This document shows, one piece after another, positions 60,760 to 64,000 of a stretch of 64,000 nucleotides of DNA. The notes below the pieces were generated by a model. It did not search any database. It had not been told where the DNA came from and was given only the letters and a program-made list of their open reading frames with translations. Positions within the stretch are counted from its first letter, which is position 1; each line of letters begins with the position of its first letter. This stretch comes from Limnochorda pilosa. GTDB taxonomy: Bacteria; Bacillota; Limnochordia; Limnochordales; Limnochordaceae. The DNA lies in NCBI RefSeq assembly GCF_001544015.1, contig NZ_AP014924.1:248001-312000 (forward strand), in the 5' to 3' direction. The translations under genes were made by a program, and so were the position numbers.

Positions 60760-62751
60760 TTGAACTTCGGAGGGCTTCGTCGGACTCGGCGCCAGCCTCG
60801 CCTCGCGCTGAAGCTGGCGGTGCTGATCGTGGGCGTCTCGCTGATGGGCGTGACGGCGTCCTTCCTGCTGGGTACGATCGTTCATCGCGGCCAGTTGGTC
60901 GACGCCGCGCGCCAGTCCGCGGAGAGACTCAGCCTGACGGTCCGGGCCGCCCTCGAGGACGCGATGATACGAAACGACCGGGCCCTAATGTCCAACATCA
61001 TCGATGAGATGGGCGAGTACGGGGTCGTCTCCCGGGCGTGGCTGCTCGATGGGGCAGGCGAGGTCTACCTGAGCACGGATCCCGAGGACGAGGGCCCATT
61101 CCGGCCGGTGGCAAGCCAACGGCGCACCTCCTCCACGAGCGCTGACGCGTCGCCCGGCTCGGCCTTGCAGGCCGTACTCACCGATCATGATACGCTCCTG
61201 AGCACGCACACCCTCAAGAACGCCCCCGAATGCCAGGTGTGCCACGGAACCGACCCGACGGTGCTGGGCCACCTGGTCCTCGAACTGCCGATGAACGACC
61301 TGCGCGGCCAGCTTGCTGCCTCCCTGCGTCCGATGGCGGTGGCCACGGTCACGGCACTCCTGCTGCTGGTAGGCTTACTGATCGCGGGCGTCCGCCGGCT
61401 GGTGGTTCGTCCCGTTGAGGCGTTGGGTGACGTGACGGCGCGCCTCGCGACGGGCGATCTGGACCACGAGATCGCGTTGACCTCGAGCGACGAGTTCAAG
61501 GAGCTGGCCGGAGCCTTCGACCAGATGCGCCGCAACCTGAAGGTCACGATGGCAGAGAAAGACCGGCGCAACGAGGAGTTGGGAGAGCTGAACCGGCTGG
61601 CCATCGCCGCCGCAGAGTCTTCCTCTCCGCACGAGATTGCCCGGCTGGGGCTCGATGTGCTGGCGAACCACCTGGGGGTCGAGGCGAGTGCCGCCTACCT
61701 GGCCCACGGGCACCGGTATCGCCTTGCGGCCTCGACCGGGCTCTCGGACGCGCAGCGCCCGCTCCTCGAGCGTGCCGCCAGGGCATCCACGGCGCTCGAG
61801 CAGGTCTTGAGGAAGGGCGTGGTGATCCGGCGGGGGGGCGCATTTCCGGGGTGCGAGGGCGTCGCACCTTGCGTGCCGGGGGGACTGCAGGTCGACGAGC
61901 GCCTTCCTTTGGAGCGGTATCCATTGGTGGAGGCTCTAGGTGGACGCCTGACCGGTGTCTACATCTGTCTTCCCCTCATTTCCCGCGACGTCATCGTGGG
62001 GGTTCTGGAGCTGGTAGGCCCTGGGGCGACCATGGCCTCCCCCGAGCGGGTGGACTTCCTCAACCTGCTGGCGCACGAGATCGGAGTCGCGATCCACAAC
62101 CTTAGCCTCCTTTCCCGGAGCAGGGAGATCGCCACCCTCGAAGAACGCGACCGGATCGCACGAGAGCTGCACGACCGCCTTGCCCAAGCCCTCGCTTACC
62201 TCAAGCTGCGGGCGTCGGTGGCGGAAGAAGCGGCCCGTGAGGGTCGCATCGCTGATGTGGCACGAAGCCTGAATGAGATCAAGGGGGTCGCTGACGCCGC
62301 TTGTGGAGAGACGCGGGAGGCCATATTCCACCTGCGCGCCTCGACCCGCGAGAACGGGCAAGGGCTGGTGCCCATCCTTCGGGCGTTCGCCGGGGACTGC
62401 GCCAGACGGTACGGGCTCGACGTGGCGGTCGAGGCGTCCGACGGGTGGGAAGGGAAGGCACTCTCGCCCGACATTGAGACCCAGTTGCTCCTTGCCGTCC
62501 AGGAAGCGGTGTTCAACGCCTGTCGGCATGCCCGGGCAGAGCGGGTCGTCGTTTCCCTCGAATGCCCCGCCGACGCTCTCCGCGTCCGCGTGACGGACGA
62601 TGGCTCAGGTTTCGATCTCACGTCAACGAATCCCAAGGATGGTTACGGTCTTCGCATCATGCGCGAGCGGGTCGAGGGCGTAGGCGGGCGGATGGAGATC
62701 CGCTCGGAGGCAGGCCGGGGGACCCAGGTCGAGTTTGCACTGCCTGGTTGA
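60760..62751 (+). CDS. NarX-like sensor histidine kinase with a c-type heme motif in the sensor domain
   Basis: 663 residues. TM helices at about 18-40 and 190-212 flank an extracytoplasmic domain that contains Cys158-X-X-Cys161-His162 (CQVCHG), the covalent heme c attachment motif. Then come HAMP, a GAF-like domain (about 280-450), a HisKA_3 box with the phospho-His in ARELHDRLAQALAYLKLR (near 470) and HATPase motifs (NACRHARAERV, DDGSGFD, GYGLRIMRER). It probably senses redox state, O2 or NO by its heme. TTG at 60760 has GGAGGG 8 bases upstream. Confidence 0.94.
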   Translation: MNFGGLRRTRRQPRLALKLAVLIVGVSLMGVTASFLLGTIVHRGQLVDAARQSAERLSLTVRAALEDAMIRNDRALMSNIIDEMGEYGVVSRAWLLDGAGEVYLSTDPEDEGPFRPVASQRRTSSTSADASPGSALQAVLTDHDTLLSTHTLKNAPECQVCHGTDPTVLGHLVLELPMNDLRGQLAASLRPMAVATVTALLLLVGLLIAGVRRLVVRPVEALGDVTARLATGDLDHEIALTSSDEFKELAGAFDQMRRNLKVTMAEKDRRNEELGELNRLAIAAAESSSPHEIARLGLDVLANHLGVEASAAYLAHGHRYRLAASTGLSDAQRPLLERAARASTALEQVLRKGVVIRRGGAFPGCEGVAPCVPGGLQVDERLPLERYPLVEALGGRLTGVYICLPLISRDVIVGVLELVGPGATMASPERVDFLNLLAHEIGVAIHNLSLLSRSREIATLEERDRIARELHDRLAQALAYLKLRASVAEEAAREGRIADVARSLNEIKGVADAACGETREAIFHLRASTRENGQGLVPILRAFAGDCARRYGLDVAVEASDGWEGKALSPDIETQLLLAVQEAVFNACRHARAERVVVSLECPADALRVRVTDDGSGFDLTSTNPKDGYGLRIMRERVEGVGGRMEIRSEAGRGTQVEFALPG

Positions 62752-63212
62752 TCCCTTCGGAGGGCCGCGTTGTGGGCATGACCCAGTTTGAGGTAGACAT
62801 TTCCAGGAACGCCACCCTGTAGGGCTATCATCGGTAGCTCGAAATCCGGCTCGGGCCCACCCGAAAAGGTGTGGCGCTTGCCCCAGTGTTATGTAACTCT
62901 GAATATAGTGATCCGGAGCACTCGAATGGGGGGTACTACGGTCGCGCGGCGCGGCGTGGCGGTTGCGCTGTGGGACCCTCTCCGACACGCCCTCCTCCAG
63001 TGGGAGCCTGAGCCTGGGTATCCGGCTCGTCAAGATCGGCCAGTTCGCGGGCGGCTTTGCGTGAGCGAGGTCGTCTGGTACGCAAACGTCGCCGCAGCCG
63101 CCGAGGCTTCGACAACGTCGGGCGAGAGCGTGAAGCCCCGGGGAAACTGACGGCAGTCAGTGTCAGGTAGACCGCGCAAGGCGAGACAGCAAGGACGAAG
63201 GAGGCAACGAGC
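62752..63212 (+). other. 460-bp region without a supportable gene
   Basis: Short frames here have no recognisable domain. An A/T-richer patch near 62888-62915 contains TATAGT and may be a promoter for the downstream respiratory genes, but no proper -35 is seen. Confidence 0.35.
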
Positions 63213-63429
63213 ATGCCGTTTGCTGCGGAGAGGGCAAGAGGGATAAGCCGGCGGCTGTTCATCCAAGGCGTTGCCACCTCCGCTGGTCCTGGGGCTGGTG
63301 ACAGTGCGCCGCGGGCGTCGCACGATGTCGCTTGGGATGGCGGAAGCCATCGGCCTGCTGGTAGGCGGAGTCATGCTCCGCTACACGATCCTCGCCGCCG
63401 GCGCGAGGCTGCCCATCCTGCTGCCCTGA
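63213..63429 (+). pseudogene. Deletion remnant joining a Tat signal peptide to the C-terminus of an NrfD-like membrane subunit
   Basis: ATG 63213 has a perfect AAGGAGG ribosome site and encodes a twin-arginine signal (RGISRRLFIQGVATSAG), as in exported Fe-S oxidoreductases. From about 63289 a different frame reads MAEAIGLLVGGVMLRYTILA then AGARLPILLP to a stop at 63427-63429, typical of the last helix of NrfD/PsrC subunits. At least one whole gene's worth of sequence between them has been lost. Confidence 0.65.
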
Positions 63430-63536
63430 CGGGTTGGGTCGGGTCCCGATCGTGCCGACGGATGGCTCCTCTCAACCGGGAAGTGCCGTGGGTTGTCCGC
63501 GGGCGCCGAGGCAGCAGGAGAGCGGGGTGATCCACG

Positions 63537-63853
63537 GTGCGGCGGGTGATGGTCGTCACGCGGCGCGCGCTCCTCCGCGAAGGGCTGAAGGAGCTCCTGC
63601 GCGGGAAGGATGAGATCCAGGTCGTTGACCAGGCGGAGCGGGTGGAGGAAGCGCTGGAGCAAGTCGGGAGGCTCGAAGTCGACGCGGTGCTGGTCGACTG
63701 CACGGATCCCAAGCTCGACTCCGTGGAGGTCGCCGCACGTCTGCTCAAGGCCGGCTCGCGATCCGGGTAATCGCGGTCGACCTGGAGAGCAACGTGCTCA
63801 CCACGTACCGGGGTCGCAAGCAGGTGATGGCTGAGGTGGATGATCGGACGGAC
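63537..63853 (+). pseudogene. Receiver-like small protein, frameshifted
   Basis: Reading from GTG 63537: VMVVTRRALLREGLKELLRG, VDQAERVEEALEQVGRLEVD, AVLVDCTDPKLDSVEVAARL, like a response-regulator receiver. The frame ends at 63768-63770, but another frame continues the same fold from about 63750: LAIRVIAVDLESNVLTTYRG followed by RKQVMAEVDD. A one-base shift near 63752 explains it. It could be real decay or an assembly error. Confidence 0.55.
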
Positions 63854-64000
63854 GTGCTGCGGGGAGATGGTTGGGGAGAGGAAGAACTGAGGGCGGCGGA
63901 CCTTGCTGCGCTGGCCCAGAATCGGAGCGGCGTCTACGATTTCCTCGCGGCCATCTACAACCAGCTTCCCGACGACGAGCTTGTCGAGATGCTTCGGGGC
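63854..64000 (+). CDS. TorD-like molecular chaperone, N-terminal part, cut by the window end
   Basis: The frame reads LAALAQNRSGVYDFLAAIYN followed by QLPDDELVEMLRG at the window end, the usual first helices of TorD/DmsD-type chaperones that help mature Tat-exported molybdenum or Fe-S oxidoreductases. GTG at 63854 is a possible start; ATG 63827 is in the same frame. It fits with the Tat/NrfD remnant just upstream and suggests that more of the respiratory cluster continues to the right. Confidence 0.5.
   Translation, partial: MLRGDGWGEEELRAADLAALAQNRSGVYDFLAAIYNQLPDDELVEMLRG

Noticed and set aside
62869-63150. A 93-codon plus-strand frame before the Tat/NrfD remnant
   Set aside because: No domain, no good ribosome site; judged chance.

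Overview
The window is high-GC bacterial chromosome, coding on both strands. Strong GGAGG-type ribosome sites, sigma-A-like promoters, an S-box (SAM-I) riboswitch, a YtrA-type GntR regulator and a HutP regulator point to a high-GC, possibly thermophilic, Firmicute of the Limnochordia/Symbiobacteriia/Thermaerobacter kind. This is inference; there is no rRNA in the window and I saw no tRNA.

Region by region. 1-7180: the end of a CRISPR array, its probable leader and a type I-G (formerly I-U) interference operon csb1-csb2-cas3-csb3, with no cas1, cas2 or cas4 in view. 7181-8508: decayed DNA with an IS1634-type transposase remnant. 8509-10364: a CysO-like sulfur carrier and a threonine-synthase-like enzyme behind a complete SAM riboswitch, which suggests methionine/homocysteine synthesis. 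10469-15844: mixed genes (coiled-coil membrane protein, alpha/beta hydrolase, exported proteins, DUF302, SGNH hydrolase, PIG-L deacetylase). 16022-20293: sugar/2-hydroxyacid catabolism (GPH symporter, FadR-type regulator, glyoxylate reductase-like enzyme, TIM-barrel isomerase). 20354-22476: YtrA-regulated ABC exporter, followed by a DUF4097 protein, a start-less DUF2087 ORF and hutP. 24324-29215: a three-gene acyl-CoA dehydratase activase system.

Histidine degradation is spread over 23.8-42.5 kb: hutP, hutH with a probable HutP-dependent antitermination leader, hutU, a fused formiminotransferase-cyclodeaminase, and hutI. An aminotransferase, a VapBC pair, a DctPQM TRAP transporter and a BASS transporter lie between them. 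42673-51377 holds ddl, a HepT/MntA toxin-antitoxin pair, a GarR-like reductase, a single-domain ChrA, an SDR, a PaaK-like ligase with an operator-promoter, and a Pat-like GNAT/acyl-CoA synthetase fusion.

51378-59372 holds a TetR remnant, a PadR-Nudix fusion regulator with a palindromic operator, a zincin-like protein, a TPP-riboswitch-controlled thiE-thiSG-thiO operon, and an OsmC peroxidase whose catalytic Cys codon is TGA followed by a SECIS-like hairpin (probable selenoprotein). 60020-64000 holds a NarL/NarX-type two-component pair whose sensor carries a c-type heme motif, then wreckage of a Tat/NrfD-type respiratory operon and the start of a TorD-like chaperone.

The most notable points are the probable selenocysteine OsmC, the SAM-riboswitch-controlled ThrC-like/CysO-like pair, the HutP site, the PadR-Nudix fusion and the heme sensor kinase.
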